A DNA stretch of 51,914 nt, taken from the NCBI RefSeq assembly GCF_000612625.1, contig NZ_CCAS010000029.1, positions 1-51,914 on the forward strand. Reading direction: 5' to 3'. The notes under the pieces were generated by a model. It was not told the DNA's origin, searched no databases, and was given only the letters and a program-made list of their open reading frames with translations. This DNA comes from Neobacillus jeddahensis. Lineage in GTDB: Bacteria; Bacillota; Bacilli; Bacillales; Cytobacillaceae. Positions 9,589 to 18,821 of this stretch are shown one piece after another (position 1 is the stretch's first letter; every line of letters begins with the position of its first letter). A program made the translations under genes and the position numbers.

Positions 9589-10773
9589 TTATTTTTGCAA
9601 TAAATTTAAACATAGGTTTAAATATTGCTTACTAACTACCTTATTAGCAATACTTTGTTCAATTGTTTCCCGCGCTTTTTCTTGTATTTTATTCTTACTA
9701 TCAGTATTTAAATTTATTGCTTCCTCTATTTTTTTTGCTAATAAATTTGAATCTTTAGGATTTACTAGATATCCATTTACACCATCTTCAATTATTTCTC
9801 TCATTCCACTATTGGTACTAGAAATAACTATACCTTTGGATGCCATTGCTTCAAGATTAACTATTCCCACTGTCTCAAACCAAGAAGGAAAACAACAAAT
9901 ATCAGACTGGGCATAATATTGATTTAATAAATTTCTATTAAGTGGGTCTATTATATTTAACCATTCACAATTAGTTAAATTATTTTTCTCTAAATAATTC
10001 CTACTTGAAGAGCTCTGTCTTCCAATTAAATAGAGGTTTATTTTATATTTCTTTTTTCTTAATATTTGTACAGCTTCTATTAACTCTTTAAAGCCCTTTC
10101 GATCATTTAAGGTTCCTGCATATACAATATTTATTTCATTATCCTTTACAAATAAATTATTTGTGAATTCATAATTCCACTCATCTATATTAATGCCATT
10201 TGGAATAACTATTGAATTATTTCCAACACTTAAAACTTCTTCAACTTTTTCCTTCATCCATCCACTAGGAAAACTTATATAATTCGCCTTTTCTATACAT
10301 TTGATTTCGTATTTTCTTATTATTTTATTAATAGGATAATACAAAACCTTCCTTAAATTAAATTCCCATCCAAGAGGTGTATGCCACCTCACAATAGTTT
10401 TTATGCTCTTATTATTCCAAAATAAACTCTCTGCTCTATATTCAGCAAATTCTACAATATCAATCTTTTCTTCCTTATTAATATTATTTAGAGTATTTAC
10501 TATATCTAATCTATAACGATGAAATTCACTCCAATATTTTTTTATATTAAGATAGGGATTAGCTGGGGTTTCAGGCGATACACAAATTATTCTAACCCCT
10601 TCCATCCAAAGTTCCTGTCTTTCATCCGTTTGTTCAGTAACCACAGTAACATTATGATTACTCTTAACAATACTTTTTGCTAAATCCCATACATACGTAC
10701 CAATTCCACCTGTATTTTTATTTATACCAAGTTCTTTTGTAACAAAGACAATGTGTAATTTCCTATTACACAA
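9589..10773 (-). CDS. GT4-family glycosyltransferase
   Basis: GT-B glycosyltransferase of about 394 aa. The N-terminus shows the usual glycine-rich acceptor loop (TGGIGTYVWDLAKS). The donor domain has NIVYAGTLNDRKGFKELIEA and the EX7E region FETVGIVNLEAMASKG followed by NSGMREIIEDGVNGYLV. I favour the TTG at 10773, which has AGAGGT 6 nt upstream, over the GTG at 10782 that overlaps that site. It sits between the flippase and the next GT4 gene with gaps of about 20 bp. The specific linkage is unknown. Confidence 0.86.
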   Translation of the reverse strand: MCNRKLHIVFVTKELGINKNTGGIGTYVWDLAKSIVKSNHNVTVVTEQTDERQELWMEGVRIICVSPETPANPYLNIKKYWSEFHRYRLDIVNTLNNINKEEKIDIVEFAEYRAESLFWNNKSIKTIVRWHTPLGWEFNLRKVLYYPINKIIRKYEIKCIEKANYISFPSGWMKEKVEEVLSVGNNSIVIPNGINIDEWNYEFTNNLFVKDNEINIVYAGTLNDRKGFKELIEAVQILRKKKYKINLYLIGRQSSSSRNYLEKNNLTNCEWLNIIDPLNRNLLNQYYAQSDICCFPSWFETVGIVNLEAMASKGIVISSTNSGMREIIEDGVNGYLVNPKDSNLLAKKIEEAINLNTDSKNKIQEKARETIEQSIANKVVSKQYLNLCLNLLQK

Positions 10774-10805
10774 ACTAAACACCTCTTAACTAATTATTTT
10801 ACTAT

Positions 10806-12041
10806 TTATCTAACTAAGTAAAATGAACTTCGATTTTTTAATATATTCCTCAATCCTTTGTATCTATAAGCAACGTTAACAATATTTGAAACTATCATTC
10901 CAACAAGCGCCCCCTTAACTCCATATAAATATGAAAGGGAAATTCCTAATACTATTGTTACAATAAATGATATAACTAGTCCTCCAAAAGCTATGTCTGT
11001 CCTTTTTAAAGAATCCAGTGCAGCATTTATACATGTTGTTGCTCCTGATATTACACTTGCTATTGCGGCAAGTATTAGTTCTAATTTATAGTCACTATAG
11101 TTGGATGAATATAATAAGATCATAATTTTATCTCCGATAAATATACATGCAATAATCCAAGTTATCCCCATCGCACCTAAAATTAAAGTTGCCATATGAA
11201 TACTATAACTGAACTTTTCAATATCATTTCTATATTTCATTATTTGAGGTAACATGTAACTATAAGTACCTTGAATAATAGGACTTAATAAGCCACCCAA
11301 TGCAATTGAGACACCTAAAATTGCAACTGATTTCTTATCAACAAAAAAAGAGAGCAGCCACGGATATGATTGTGAATTTAATGAGGCTATTACACTGGAT
11401 CCCAAAATCCACTTTCCAAATTTAAAGTTCATTAAAAAATGTATTCGAATTTTCGAAGCTTCAAATTTCCTTTTAAAATAAATAAGCCCCACAATCAATG
11501 TAGGAATTAAACTAATTATAGCTAAAGCACCAATATAAATTGATATGTTTGAAGTCTTTAAATAATAAAGTATCAGAAGACTTAATATTTGAACTACATT
11601 TATTATAAATCCTAAAATAAAACTAATTTTAATTTTTAAATGGGATAATAAATATGACCTAATATAATCTCTTAATAAAATTGAAATTATCAATGAACAA
11701 ATAACTAATAAATTGGAGCTACTATTTCCAAATAGGAAGCAAGCTATTATTGAACAAATAATAATTAATATTGCTTCAAAAGTATTGGAACTTGATGTAT
11801 ACGTATTATCGTTAACTTCATTTTTACAAACTGTATAAGGTACTGAAATCATTGACCTTTGAATACCTAAAATTGTTGTGGCAAAAGAGGTAATTAATAT
11901 AAATTCACCATAATCATCGGTCAAAACTGCTCTAGCAAGTACCATTCCTGTTATTAAGTTAGTTAAACTGTATAAACTTTGGTCAAATATAACAGTGCTA
12001 CCTTTAATTAGCATATTATATTTATTCAATATATTTTTCAT
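10806..12041 (-). CDS. Polysaccharide flippase (Wzx/MATE-like)
   Basis: Membrane transporter of 411 aa with about twelve hydrophobic helices and few charged residues outside the loops, fitting the Wzx/PST subgroup of the MOP superfamily. It is expected to flip undecaprenyl-linked repeat units across the membrane for Wzy. N-terminal features such as the GMVLARAVLTDDYGEFIL segment are typical of this group. AGGGGA precedes the ATG at somewhat long spacing. No other flippase is present in the EPS locus, so assignment by exclusion supports the motif evidence. Confidence 0.85.
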   Translation of the reverse strand: MKNILNKYNMLIKGSTVIFDQSLYSLTNLITGMVLARAVLTDDYGEFILITSFATTILGIQRSMISVPYTVCKNEVNDNTYTSSSNTFEAILIIICSIIACFLFGNSSSNLLVICSLIISILLRDYIRSYLLSHLKIKISFILGFIINVVQILSLLILYYLKTSNISIYIGALAIISLIPTLIVGLIYFKRKFEASKIRIHFLMNFKFGKWILGSSVIASLNSQSYPWLLSFFVDKKSVAILGVSIALGGLLSPIIQGTYSYMLPQIMKYRNDIEKFSYSIHMATLILGAMGITWIIACIFIGDKIMILLYSSNYSDYKLELILAAIASVISGATTCINAALDSLKRTDIAFGGLVISFIVTIVLGISLSYLYGVKGALVGMIVSNIVNVAYRYKGLRNILKNRSSFYLVR

Positions 12042-12059
12042 TAATGAATTTCCCCTGTA

Positions 12060-12887
12060 CTATTTTAACTTAATAAAAAGATTACCATTGAACCTTTTAT
12101 ATAAAAACATTTTAATTCTATTTGTACTCGATATATCAATACACTTCATACCTTTTCTTTTTGCTTTTTCAATAAAAAGGGAATATTCATTTTGTGATAT
12201 TTGAATTAGAATATTATTACTTTTATATAACCTTTTAATAAGTATTGTTAGTAGATTTATCATTTTATTTTTTTTAGGCAATAAGAAATTTCTACTAACT
12301 ATATTTCTCCTAACCTTAGTAACAAATTTATTCACACTACTCCAGTCACCGACAGAAATAAATTTGAGAAGTGTATTAATAAATTCTTCTTTTATATAAA
12401 GTGCATCATAATTACTCACTATGTCTAAATTAGATTTAATAAAAGCCTTATATTTCTCTTTAACTTGACCATTATTAATATAGTTTGTAAATAAAGACAT
12501 TATCAGTTCATCTTTTTTATGAGGTATATAAAAGTTTTTATTTTTTATTCTTCTATTAAGGATTATTTCAATATCTAAATACTCTATTCCCAGATAATGA
12601 AACATATAATTTAAATCTAAACGTATTAAATCTAGATTTTGATCATTGTTTACATATATTAATTTGTTTGTTCCTAAGGAGAAGCCATCCAGTACTTTAT
12701 AATAATTTTTACCTGTTAATACAAAGTCTATTATTCCCTTTACTTTCTGTAAATTTTTGTATTCAATTAATAAATCTAAATCATTCTCTACATTGTCAGG
12801 CAGCATTTCATAATTACGTTCAATCAAATAAGGTATTTTATTTACATAAAGTTGATTAAATAAGTTTTCAATAGCTACTTTAAACAT
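12060..12887 (-). CDS. Nucleotidyltransferase-like protein of polysaccharide clusters
   Basis: Soluble 275-aa protein of uncertain function. Near residue 24 it has RNYEMLPDNVENDLDLLIE, an acidic pair plus leucines that resembles the metal-binding strand of Pol-beta-type nucleotidyltransferases. A third candidate Asp follows in LDLIRLDLNY. From memory, similar RNYE-LP...DxDLLV segments occur fused to or beside thymidylate-kinase-like domains in sugar-polymer loci, and such a kinase lies 2.1 kb upstream here. The glycine-serine motif common in active Pol-beta enzymes is not obvious, so it may bind rather than transfer nucleotide. The ATG abuts the preceding stop; AAGGAG precedes it. The C-terminal part is lysine-rich and unassigned. 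Confidence 0.5.
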   Translation of the reverse strand: MFKVAIENLFNQLYVNKIPYLIERNYEMLPDNVENDLDLLIEYKNLQKVKGIIDFVLTGKNYYKVLDGFSLGTNKLIYVNNDQNLDLIRLDLNYMFHYLGIEYLDIEIILNRRIKNKNFYIPHKKDELIMSLFTNYINNGQVKEKYKAFIKSNLDIVSNYDALYIKEEFINTLLKFISVGDWSSVNKFVTKVRRNIVSRNFLLPKKNKMINLLTILIKRLYKSNNILIQISQNEYSLFIEKAKRKGMKCIDISSTNRIKMFLYKRFNGNLFIKLK

Positions 12888-14099
12888 TTAATTCTCCTTC
12901 AATAATTGAGCATATACTAATTTTAGTAGCTTTACTTTCTCATTCCAAGTATATTCATTTGCCATTTCTCCGCAAATCTTGGAAAAATAGTCATAGTTAT
13001 CAAATACATCAAATAACTTTTGAGATATACCTTTTGAAACATCATTTGTATTTTCAGAATTACTGATATCCACTTGTAATTCCTTTGGAAGATAATACGA
13101 TGGGCCACCAATATTTAATGATATAACGGGGGTAGCCAAAGATATAGCCTCTAAGGTAACAAAACCTGCAGTCTCTAAAGTTGGAAAAATCACAACATCA
13201 CCCGCAGCAATTTTACATATTACTTCATCTCGAGTTAGTCTGCCAAAAAACTTTACGCTACTATCTTTGTTATTTAAGTCTACTATCTTTTCCATTTTAG
13301 CTCGTTCAGGTCCATCTCCAATAACCCAAAATTCACTATCTCTATTCTTATTATTAAAGTCAATAAAAGCCTCTAATGCTATACATGGATTTTTTATTGA
13401 TACTAGATTACCTACAAATAATATTACTTTTTTAGGATTTGCATGAATCTTATTAGATTGTTCAATTACATCTATTCCAATAGCTGGAATTATTGAGAAT
13501 TTTCCCTTATCAATTTTTAAATTTTTCATAACGCCATAATTAGTACCTATAATATGATCTGCTTTCTTTACACATTGTTTAAAGTCAGGATTTAAAAATC
13601 GCTGAATATCCTTAAACTTATGTTTTAAATAGTCTAATATTTTATGTTTTCCATCTTTAATAAAAAGTTTTGGTATGGGCTCATTACTTCCAATTGGACC
13701 CCATATAAATTTTTCATGCCTTAATTTATAAAACAAACTTGGTAAATAATCGTTAACGAAAGTAACATGTTGAATAACTTCAAATGTGAAGTTTTCTTTT
13801 CTAACTTTTCTTATTCCACCATATTGCCATAATAAATAGTATAATCGTGTTATTTTTAACTTTTTCTTTATCTTTAAAGCCCACCTAGGCAAATCGTACC
13901 CTATAATTTCAACATTATTTATTGACTCTTTATATAGCCCTTCTTTTACTGATTTTATATTGTTACTCCGTGTTAATAGGTATACCTTTTTAAATATTTT
14001 TGATAGCATAATAGTCCAATTCCATCCAACTGCTGGTTCAGAACCTTTATCAGATTCACATGCATATGCTACAACTAAGATACTTTTATTTATCTTCAT
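12888..14099 (-). CDS. GT4-family glycosyltransferase
   Basis: GT-B glycosyltransferase of about 403 aa. The N-terminus reads SILVVAYACESDKGSEPAVGWNW, the acceptor loop common in group-1 transferases. The donor domain carries ILFVGNLVSIKNPCIALEA, FWVIGDGPERAKM and the EX7E region LETAGFVTLEAISLATPV. Two start codons are close together; GGTGA sits about 6 nt before the ATG at 14099, while the ATG at 14105 directly abuts it. The start overlaps the end of the APH-like gene, indicating coupling. Which repeat-unit linkage it makes is unknown. Confidence 0.86.
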   Translation of the reverse strand: MKINKSILVVAYACESDKGSEPAVGWNWTIMLSKIFKKVYLLTRSNNIKSVKEGLYKESINNVEIIGYDLPRWALKIKKKLKITRLYYLLWQYGGIRKVRKENFTFEVIQHVTFVNDYLPSLFYKLRHEKFIWGPIGSNEPIPKLFIKDGKHKILDYLKHKFKDIQRFLNPDFKQCVKKADHIIGTNYGVMKNLKIDKGKFSIIPAIGIDVIEQSNKIHANPKKVILFVGNLVSIKNPCIALEAFIDFNNKNRDSEFWVIGDGPERAKMEKIVDLNNKDSSVKFFGRLTRDEVICKIAAGDVVIFPTLETAGFVTLEAISLATPVISLNIGGPSYYLPKELQVDISNSENTNDVSKGISQKLFDVFDNYDYFSKICGEMANEYTWNEKVKLLKLVYAQLLKEN

Positions 14100-15027
14100 T
14101 ATCATTCACCATATAAGTTTTATTTCTTTCAACAATATACAAATTTCTTAAGTATTGGTCTTCAAAATTCACTAAATAAGGTACGTATTGTTTAGCCACT
14201 TGAACACCTTTTCTAATTGAAAGTTCCAAGGAGCTTTTCCTAATTAGGTTTTCTACTTGGGTCACATAATGAATAATATCATAGCCTCTAAACCTAATAC
14301 CTGCGTATTCCCAATCATATATGATATATTTACCTTTATTTCTTTTTATATTCCATGGTGCAAAATCTCCGTGAGAAAATTCAAATTCAATTTCTAAATT
14401 TTCCAATCTTAAATTATTTAGATTAATCTTTGAAATATCATTATATAAAGTAAAAATGTCATTATTAAATTCTAATGGAGCCTCTTCTCCTACCACTTCA
14501 TCTAAAGCATTTAAGGAAATATCCTCATTTATTTCCGTAAACAAAAGGTTTGGTGTACTAAATATACAACCTAGGCCTTTTAAATAACCGTAAACATAAC
14601 TTTCCATTAAAAGTAATTCCTTAACATTTTCATTTCCCGCTTTTATATATATTTTTTCACCCGATTCAGTAATTATTTGGATAACTATTTTTTGATGAGG
14701 GCCTTTAGTTCCCAAAATATAATTAGAAATTTTATTTGCCTTATTTAGATTTTCTTTTATATTCGTTTTAAGATTCTCATTAATTTCAATTGAACAGCAT
14801 TTCACATTTGGTAAAAACCTAATTAAGTTGACTGGCATACACTTAATAATTATCTTAAATAATTTGTGTTTAAAGGAATACGAATTTTGATTTACCAATA
14901 AATTTTTGTAGAAATTCTTATCATTTTTATCAATTAAATATTTTATTTGACTTCCATTAAATAAGGCATAATGTGTGCCACTATTAAAATCTTCGAACTT
15001 TATATTAATAATATTCAAAAGATTCAT
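14086..15027 (-). CDS. Aminoglycoside-phosphotransferase/choline-kinase-like protein
   Basis: Kinase-fold protein of about 313 aa. The catalytic loop is SHGDFAPWNIKRN (HGDxxxxN) and the metal site is YDWEYAGIRFRGYD. An upstream GEKIYIKAGNENVKELLLMES segment supplies the expected Lys and Glu. The ATG at 15027 follows the preceding stop by one base, with AAAGGAG about 14 nt upstream; longer in-frame starts would lie inside the kinase gene. The sequence is much too diverged to imply drug resistance. In a polysaccharide locus a small-molecule or sugar kinase role is more likely, by analogy with LicA choline kinase, but the substrate is unknown. Confidence 0.65.
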   Translation of the reverse strand: MNLLNIINIKFEDFNSGTHYALFNGSQIKYLIDKNDKNFYKNLLVNQNSYSFKHKLFKIIIKCMPVNLIRFLPNVKCCSIEINENLKTNIKENLNKANKISNYILGTKGPHQKIVIQIITESGEKIYIKAGNENVKELLLMESYVYGYLKGLGCIFSTPNLLFTEINEDISLNALDEVVGEEAPLEFNNDIFTLYNDISKINLNNLRLENLEIEFEFSHGDFAPWNIKRNKGKYIIYDWEYAGIRFRGYDIIHYVTQVENLIRKSSLELSIRKGVQVAKQYVPYLVNFEDQYLRNLYIVERNKTYMVNDNEDK

Positions 15028-15028
15028 T

Positions 15029-15646
15029 CTATAGATTGATTCTCCTTTTAATTTCATATGCAATATCACTAGATTTGTTTGTAGTAGTATCAAACGTACA
15101 TTTAATAAATCCATAACTATTTAAGAATTGAAGGTAGTCTTTTTGATTCTTAGTTAATTCTTCGACCGTCAATTCTTTTTTTCTCTCATAGGCTACATTT
15201 GAATCACAGGTTAATAAAACTAAAATATCTGGCTTTTTAATAAGCTTATATATAATTTTATCTAAAAAAGGAAAATAGAATTTATATCTAAGTGGGTTAA
15301 TCATATTATCAAAAAAGTATCTTTCAATTATAAATATATTGCCTTTGTTAATTTGTTTTTTAACCTTTAGTTGGTAACCTACAAAAAAGTCTAGTGTATA
15401 GTATATATACCTTAATAAAGAAAATAACTTATTTTTCAAGCCCACTTTTTTATTAGGTATTAAATTATCATTTGCATCTGTGTATATTTCTTTATTTTTT
15501 CGTAGTGGAGGTAATAAATTGGGTCTCCAATGCTCAATAATTAGCTCTTTTTTCTCATCTTCACATATTTTCTTTAATAGGTTAGTAATTGATGATTTTC
15601 CAACACCATCTGTTCCCAAAAACACTATAAATTTCCCCTTGTTCAT
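15029..15646 (-). CDS. Thymidylate-kinase-like P-loop kinase of the EPS cassette
   Basis: P-loop kinase of 205 aa with a Walker A in FLGTDGVGKSSITNLL and an EHWRPNLLPPLR segment where true TMP kinases differ. The dTMP-kinase DRY-S-AYQ region is replaced by IERYFFDNMINPLRYK, and the lid has YERKKELTVEEL. This makes housekeeping dTMP kinase activity unlikely; a dedicated tmk usually lies near holB. It is embedded between wecG-like and APH-like genes with gaps of a few bases, so it is part of the EPS operon. It probably phosphorylates a nucleotide or sugar intermediate specific to this polymer. GAGGT precedes the ATG. Confidence 0.7.
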   Translation of the reverse strand: MNKGKFIVFLGTDGVGKSSITNLLKKICEDEKKELIIEHWRPNLLPPLRKNKEIYTDANDNLIPNKKVGLKNKLFSLLRYIYYTLDFFVGYQLKVKKQINKGNIFIIERYFFDNMINPLRYKFYFPFLDKIIYKLIKKPDILVLLTCDSNVAYERKKELTVEELTKNQKDYLQFLNSYGFIKCTFDTTTNKSSDIAYEIKRRINL

Positions 15647-15650
15647 AAAA

Positions 15651-16403
15651 CTACCTCTTCATTAAAGTATAATAAATAAACTTAATATTTGTTTCAAAAT
15701 ACCTTTTAAATAATCTCTTAGGATCCTGCATTAACCGATACAACCATTCTAAGCTTAATTTTTGCATCAATATTGGAGCTCTCATTAATTTATTTGCATG
15801 GTAGTCAAAACCTGCACCTACACCAACCATTAGACCATTTACCTTGTCTTTATGTTCATACATCCAAATTTCCTGTTTAGGGGCTCCAAGACCTACCCAA
15901 ATAAAATCTGGATTACACTTATTTATATTACTTACTATTTCTTGGTCTTCAGCTTTTAATATATTTCTAAAAGGGGGTGAATACATTCCAACGATTTTTA
16001 ATTTAGGATATTTCCCCTCTAGTATTTTCTTTAGGTTTATTAATGTATCTTCTGTGCTACCATAGAAATAATGAGTGTATCCATTATGGACTGATATCTT
16101 AAAAATTTCTTCCATTAGATCTGGCCCAGTTACTCTACCAGCACTTTTATGACCTTTTACCTTACTGATTACAGATAATGGTTTTCCGTCCGGTAATGCC
16201 ATAATTCCTGAATTTTGGATATTCAAATAACTATTATTTTCACTTGCCATTACTGTTGTATGAACATTAGATACACAGATATATTTTCCTTTTAATTCAT
16301 TTAAATTATTTTTTATATAATCTAATGTATGTTCCATATTTGTAACATTTATATTTACACCTAATATGTTACATGTAATTAATTCCTCTGTATTATTAAA
16401 CAT
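15651..16403 (-). CDS. WecG/TagA/CpsF-family glycosyltransferase (EPS paralogue)
   Basis: GT26-type transferase of 250 aa working at the membrane surface on lipid-linked acceptors. Diagnostic segments are IMALPDGKPLSVISK, the FIWVGLGAPKQEIWM strand and the C-terminal GVGAGFDYHANKLMRAP followed by LSLEWLYRLMQDPKRLFKRY. It differs from the WTA copy at 49.3 kb and by position serves the EPS repeat unit, possibly adding a ManNAc- or glucosyl-type residue. AAGGGA precedes the ATG. It lies 3 bp after the upstream GT4 gene. Confidence 0.9.
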   Translation of the reverse strand: MFNNTEELITCNILGVNINVTNMEHTLDYIKNNLNELKGKYICVSNVHTTVMASENNSYLNIQNSGIMALPDGKPLSVISKVKGHKSAGRVTGPDLMEEIFKISVHNGYTHYFYGSTEDTLINLKKILEGKYPKLKIVGMYSPPFRNILKAEDQEIVSNINKCNPDFIWVGLGAPKQEIWMYEHKDKVNGLMVGVGAGFDYHANKLMRAPILMQKLSLEWLYRLMQDPKRLFKRYFETNIKFIYYTLMKR

Positions 16404-16406
16404 ATC

Positions 16407-17588
16407 TTATTTCCCTTTCTTACACTCATTATAAATACCCACTAATTGTTTATAGTTTAATTTAGAATTATACTTTTGTTCAAAAGTTTCCTTTGCACCT
16501 TTTGAAAGCACTTTTATAAGGGAGTTATTATTTAATAGGGTATTTATCTTCCTTCGCAAATCTAAATAATCATTATATTTAAATAACAGGCCGTTTTTTT
16601 CGTGTTCAATAATCGACGATAAATTACCTATATCTCCTCCGATAACAGGTACCCCTAAAGAAAAACTTTCAACAATAGTCATTGGAAACCCTTCGTACCA
16701 TTGAGAAGGAACTATGATTGCTTTTGCATAATTAATTATCTTCATTACTTCTTCTTTAGATTTAAATCCGATTAAATCTATATTTTTTATATTATTCTCT
16801 TCTATAAATTTTTTTATATCATTTTCTAAAGGACCTTTACCTACAATTACTAGTTTTGACTCTTTTATATCTTTCCAGGCTTCCATTAATACATTTATAC
16901 CTTTTAATTCATCAATTCTTCCCAAAAATAAGAAATAATCCTCAGTAATTCTTTTATTGGTTGTATTAAAGTTGCCTATAGTATTTGGTTTGATAAATAT
17001 CTTTTCTTTCGGGATAACAGTAGATAACTTTTGCTTATTAAAGTCTGTTAATGTAATATAACCATCTACTTTTTGGTATGTCTTTAGATTTCTATGAATC
17101 CATAAATTAAATGTACTTACCAAGGTTTGTAATAAAGAATTTCGGTAACATTTATTTTTAATTGCGTTTCCTAACCCATTATTTATACAATCTTCACAAA
17201 TTGATCCATTCCTCGTTAAAGTTGCAGCAGGGCATACTAATCTAAAATTGTGAACTGTTTGTATGACCCTAACTTTGCATTTTTTAGCAGCGTAATACAC
17301 AGATGGACTAATAAGTGGTAATGTATTATGGATATGAACGACGTCTATTCTTTTCTCTTTAATAATTCTTTTAATATCTCTATATGTTTTTATAGAAAAT
17401 ACCGTTTCAAAAGGAAGTAATATTTTTCTTAATGTATTCTTTACTTTTATTTCATCATTATGTCTAGTATATAAATAAACATTATGTCCATTTTCAATTA
17501 ATAGACTTTTTTCATTTACTACTACAGTATCTTCACCCCCAGGAATTTGGTAATAGTTATGAACTATTAATATGTTGTCTTTTTTCAT
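16407..17588 (-). CDS. GT4-family glycosyltransferase with cysteine cluster
   Basis: GT-B glycosyltransferase of 393 aa and first gene of the AT-rich cassette. The N-terminus IVHNYYQIPGGEDTVVVNEK is typical of colanic/EPS group-1 enzymes. A mid-protein cysteine set (VCPAATL, SICEDC, NKCYRN) is characteristic of one GT4 subgroup. The donor domain has FLFLGRIDELKGINVLMEA and the EX7E motif EGFPMTIVESFSLGVPV. AAGGGTG lies 5 nt before the ATG. It follows two strong hairpins that separate it from gmd, so its expression may depend on read-through. Confidence 0.88.
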   Translation of the reverse strand: MKKDNILIVHNYYQIPGGEDTVVVNEKSLLIENGHNVYLYTRHNDEIKVKNTLRKILLPFETVFSIKTYRDIKRIIKEKRIDVVHIHNTLPLISPSVYYAAKKCKVRVIQTVHNFRLVCPAATLTRNGSICEDCINNGLGNAIKNKCYRNSLLQTLVSTFNLWIHRNLKTYQKVDGYITLTDFNKQKLSTVIPKEKIFIKPNTIGNFNTTNKRITEDYFLFLGRIDELKGINVLMEAWKDIKESKLVIVGKGPLENDIKKFIEENNIKNIDLIGFKSKEEVMKIINYAKAIIVPSQWYEGFPMTIVESFSLGVPVIGGDIGNLSSIIEHEKNGLLFKYNDYLDLRRKINTLLNNNSLIKVLSKGAKETFEQKYNSKLNYKQLVGIYNECKKGK

Positions 17589-17618
17589 GTTTTCACCCTT
17601 ATTCCTTTGAGTTATATA

Positions 17619-17671
17619 ATTTAACTATAGATGAGACAAGAAAGTTATTCTTGTCTCATCTATAGTTAAAT
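17619..17671. terminator. Perfect 24-bp-arm hairpin between gmd and the GT cassette
   Basis: Arms at 17619-17642 and 17648-17671 are perfectly complementary around a 5-nt loop (AGTTA). The arms contain GATGAGACAAGAA and end in A/T runs on both strands. It sits inside the EPS operon, where an EAR-like antiterminator lies upstream. It may act as a terminator, a processing site or both. Confidence 0.6.
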
Positions 17672-17682
17672 ATTTGATAATA

Positions 17683-17718
17683 AAAATGCAGGTAAGCATT
17701 TCTAGTTACCTGCATTTT
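17683..17718 (-). terminator. Rho-independent-type hairpin just after gmd
   Basis: AAAATGCAGGTAA and TTACCTGCATTTT form perfect 13-bp arms with a 10-nt loop, starting 4 bp past the gmd stop. The minus-strand transcript ends in a T-rich run, as expected for an intrinsic terminator. Downstream EPS genes continue on the same strand, so read-through or an extra promoter is needed. Confidence 0.7.
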
Positions 17719-17721
17719 GAA

Positions 17722-18801
17722 TTAATCAAACATCTTTTTGACTCTAACTTCTTTAAAAACTTTCTCCATATCGTGAATAACCATTATCTTTACCAATTCT
17801 TCAAATGAAGTTTTTGTTGGGTTCCAACCAAGTAACGTTTTTGACTTTGTTGGATCTCCTAATAATTGTTCTACTTCAGCTGGCCGGAAAAATTTAGGGT
17901 CAACCTCAACTATGACTTCACCTGTTGCTTTATTAATACCTTTCTCTTCAATACCTTGTCCTGTCCATTCAACTTCAATATCTACATGTTTAAACGCCAA
18001 ATCTACAAACTCACGAACAGTATGCATTTCACCAGTCGCAATAACAAAATCCTCTGGCTTATCATGTTGAAGTATCAACCACATACACTCGACATAATCC
18101 TTTGCATACCCCCAGTCACGAAGGGAATCAAGGTTGCCTAACGATAATTTCTTTTGTTTACCTTGCGCAATCCGAGCAGCAGCAAGCGTAATTTTACGTG
18201 TGACAAAAGTTTCACCACGTCGCTCTGATTCATGATTAAACAAAATACCGTTAACAGCGAACATATTATAAGACTCACGGTAGTTCTTGGTAATCCAGAA
18301 ACCATAGATCTTTGCAACACCATATGGAGAACGAGGATAAAATGGAGTGGTTTCCTTTTGCGGAACTTCTTGAACTTTACCGAATAGTTCAGAAGTGGAA
18401 GCTTGATAGACACGAGTTTTCTCCGTTAATCCTAAAATCCGAACCGCTTCAAGGATATTTAATGTTCCTTTTGCATCAACATCTAATGTATATCCTGGCA
18501 TATCAAACGATACACGTACATGTGATTGTGCAGCTAGGTTATAGATTTCATCTGGTTGAATTTCACCGATAATCCGTGTCACATTTAGTGCATCTGTAAC
18601 ATCCCCATAATGAAGATGGAAGTTTTGATTGTTTAACAAAGCATTTGCCTCTTCTTCTGTCAGAAGATCCTCTAAACGCTCTTGGTTATAGGAAGAGCTA
18701 CGACGAATCATTCCGTGTACTTCATAGCCTTTTTCTAGTAAAAACTCTGCTAAGTAAGATCCGTCTTGTCCCGTTACACCTGTTATTAATGCCTTTTTCA
18801 T
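17722..18801 (-). CDS. gmd: GDP-mannose 4,6-dehydratase
   Basis: Converts GDP-mannose to GDP-4-keto-6-deoxy-mannose, the first step to GDP-L-fucose. The 359-aa SDR protein opens [21 protein letters not shown] (NAD(P) loop GxxGxxG). The active-site YGVAK follows TPFYPRSP, and the family motif [16 protein letters not shown] is intact. The ATG at 18801 has GGAGGG 4 nt before it; the in-frame extension upstream overlaps fcl and is not needed. It follows fcl by 20 bp and is followed by two hairpins. Confidence 0.96.
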   Translation of the reverse strand: MKKALITGVTGQDGSYLAEFLLEKGYEVHGMIRRSSSYNQERLEDLLTEEEANALLNNQNFHLHYGDVTDALNVTRIIGEIQPDEIYNLAAQSHVRVSFDMPGYTLDVDAKGTLNILEAVRILGLTEKTRVYQASTSELFGKVQEVPQKETTPFYPRSPYGVAKIYGFWITKNYRESYNMFAVNGILFNHESERRGETFVTRKITLAAARIAQGKQKKLSLGNLDSLRDWGYAKDYVECMWLILQHDKPEDFVIATGEMHTVREFVDLAFKHVDIEVEWTGQGIEEKGINKATGEVIVEVDPKFFRPAEVEQLLGDPTKSKTLLGWNPTKTSFEELVKIMVIHDMEKVFKEVRVKKMFD

Positions 18802-18821
18802 GTTGCCCTCCAAAATAAGTA

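Noticed and set aside
14086..15027. Aminoglycoside resistance gene
   Set aside because: Only the generic HGDxxxxN and DWE kinase motifs match; context is polysaccharide synthesis.
15029..15646. Housekeeping thymidylate kinase (tmk)
   Set aside because: The DRY/AYQ substrate motif is altered, and the gene is inside an EPS operon away from replication genes.
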